Positions 12,468 to 12,963 of a stretch of DNA of 12,963 nucleotides are shown in pieces. The stretch covers positions 1 through 12,963 of the forward strand of contig JAURNZ010000055.1 of NCBI GenBank assembly GCA_030829925.1, in the 5' to 3' direction. Both the position numbers and the translations under genes were made by a program. Every line of letters starts with the position of its first letter. The first letter of the stretch is position 1. The notes beneath the pieces are model-generated. The model had not been told where the DNA came from and did no database searches. It saw nothing but the letters and a program-made list of their open reading frames with translations. This stretch comes from Gammaproteobacteria bacterium (lineage in GTDB: Bacteria > Pseudomonadota > Gammaproteobacteria > Comchoanobacterales > Comchoanobacteraceae).

Positions 12468-12926
12468 ATGCATAAGAGTATAAATTTTATTGTTGGTTTG
12501 TTCGTTGTATTTGCCTTCATTTGTTTAGGCATGGTTGCCCTTCGTGCGAGTACTGTTGAACCAATGTTTCAAAATCAGGGTTATCGGTTATATGCAAGGT
12601 TTGACGATATTTCAGGGCTAAATGTCCACGCGCCTGTTCGAATTGCTGGAGTAAAAATTGGCGTTGTTGAGTCTATTGAGTTACTTCCAAAAAGTTATCA
12701 AGCAAAAGTTACTTTGGTGATTGATACACGTTTTAAAAACTTGCCTGTTGATACCAGTGTATCCGTAGCGACAGAAGGCTTGCTAGGTTCTAAATACCTT
12801 GAAGTGACCCCAGGTTTTGATGACGGCTTTATAAAATCTGGTGGTGAAATTACACAAACAGTTTCTTCGATTAGTTTAGAAAAACTAATTGGCAAGTTGG
12901 CAACCTCATTTGTAATGGAGAAATGA
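12468..12926 (+). CDS. mlaD: MlaD, MCE-domain substrate-binding subunit
   Basis: This 152-residue protein has one N-terminal membrane helix (about 7-25) and a single periplasmic MCE domain (about 38-117): YRLYARFDDISGLNVHAPV, then IAGVKIGVVESIEL and GLLGSKYLEVTPG. A short tail with VSSISLEKLIGKLATSF follows and should form the central helix. MlaD hexamers form the channel through which lipids pass between MlaE and MlaC. It is shorter than E. coli MlaD (183 residues), mostly at the C-terminus. GAGG lies 6 bases before the ATG, within the mlaE stop region. The next gene begins one base after its TGA. Confidence 0.95.
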   Translation: MHKSINFIVGLFVVFAFICLGMVALRASTVEPMFQNQGYRLYARFDDISGLNVHAPVRIAGVKIGVVESIELLPKSYQAKVTLVIDTRFKNLPVDTSVSVATEGLLGSKYLEVTPGFDDGFIKSGGEITQTVSSISLEKLIGKLATSFVMEK

Positions 12927-12927
12927 T

Positions 12928-12963
12928 ATGAGATCAAAAGCAACTTTTTTAATTATATTTGCA
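12928..12963 (+). CDS. mlaC: Start of the next gene, probably mlaC (truncated by window edge)
   Basis: An ATG at 12928 follows the mlaD stop by one base and is preceded by GGAG at 12917-12920, a strong ribosome-binding site. The twelve visible residues (MRSKATFLIIFA) are basic then hydrophobic, as in a signal peptide. Because mlaC follows mlaD in the conserved mlaFEDC order and MlaC is an exported periplasmic lipid shuttle, mlaC is the likely identity. The domain itself is outside the window, so the name rests on context. Confidence 0.7.
   Translation, partial: MRSKATFLIIFA

Overview
The window is chromosomal DNA from an AT-rich gammaproteobacterium. The MlaFEDC, KdsD, LptC and IbaG-type BolA proteins all read as gammaproteobacterial. 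The low GC, the Azotobacter-type 7Fe ferredoxin and a very large FAD/Fe-S oxidoreductase would suit a Legionella/Coxiella/Francisella-like lineage, but the genus is inferred and cannot be fixed from this sequence. I see no CRISPR array, insertion sequence, phage gene or replication origin. Genes are packed tightly with many 4-20 bp overlaps, and no gene-free stretch exceeds 300 bp.

Left part (1-3400). The 3' end of an alanine dehydrogenase gene overlaps a complete M17 leucyl aminopeptidase gene (ATGA). An open frame for a secreted HNH endonuclease (GmrSD C-terminal/DUF1524 type) follows. A perfect 12-bp inverted repeat sits inside its signal-peptide region, and its frame runs on through an oppositely oriented tRNA-Arg(UCG) gene. 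Then comes a divergent pair of Fe-S-related units: fdxA (7Fe-8S ferredoxin) to the left, and an ibaG-type bolA overlapping a CGFS monothiol glutaredoxin gene (grxD) to the right. A possible small basic protein gene lies tail-to-tail with grxD.

Middle (3487-8214). A plus-strand operon with overlapping genes encodes a 1051-residue oxidoreductase, a DedA-family membrane protein and glycerol-3-phosphate dehydrogenase (GpsA). In the oxidoreductase a GltD/NfnB-like [4Fe-4S]-flavin-NADPH core is fused to a PyrK/NfnA-like FAD-[2Fe-2S] module. The DedA and GpsA products both touch envelope lipid metabolism. The large oxidoreductase is the least understood protein here and the best candidate for an undescribed electron-transfer system; fdxA about 1 kb away and the BolA-Grx pair give it an iron-sulfur setting.

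Right part (8183-12963). This is an outer-membrane biogenesis locus. Leftward run kdsD, lptC, mlaA and trmL. Rightward, from a gap of only 34 bp, run mlaF, mlaE, mlaD and the start of mlaC. The whole visible Mla phospholipid-transport chain (outer-membrane lipoprotein MlaA, inner-membrane ABC complex MlaFED, periplasmic shuttle MlaC) is therefore clustered with two LPS genes, whereas E. coli keeps mlaA elsewhere. The usual kdsC and lptA/lptB partners are not in the window.

Two rightward units (bolA and mlaF) have promoter-like sequences so close to the start codon, with little or no Shine-Dalgarno sequence, that nearly leaderless mRNAs are a reasonable prediction.
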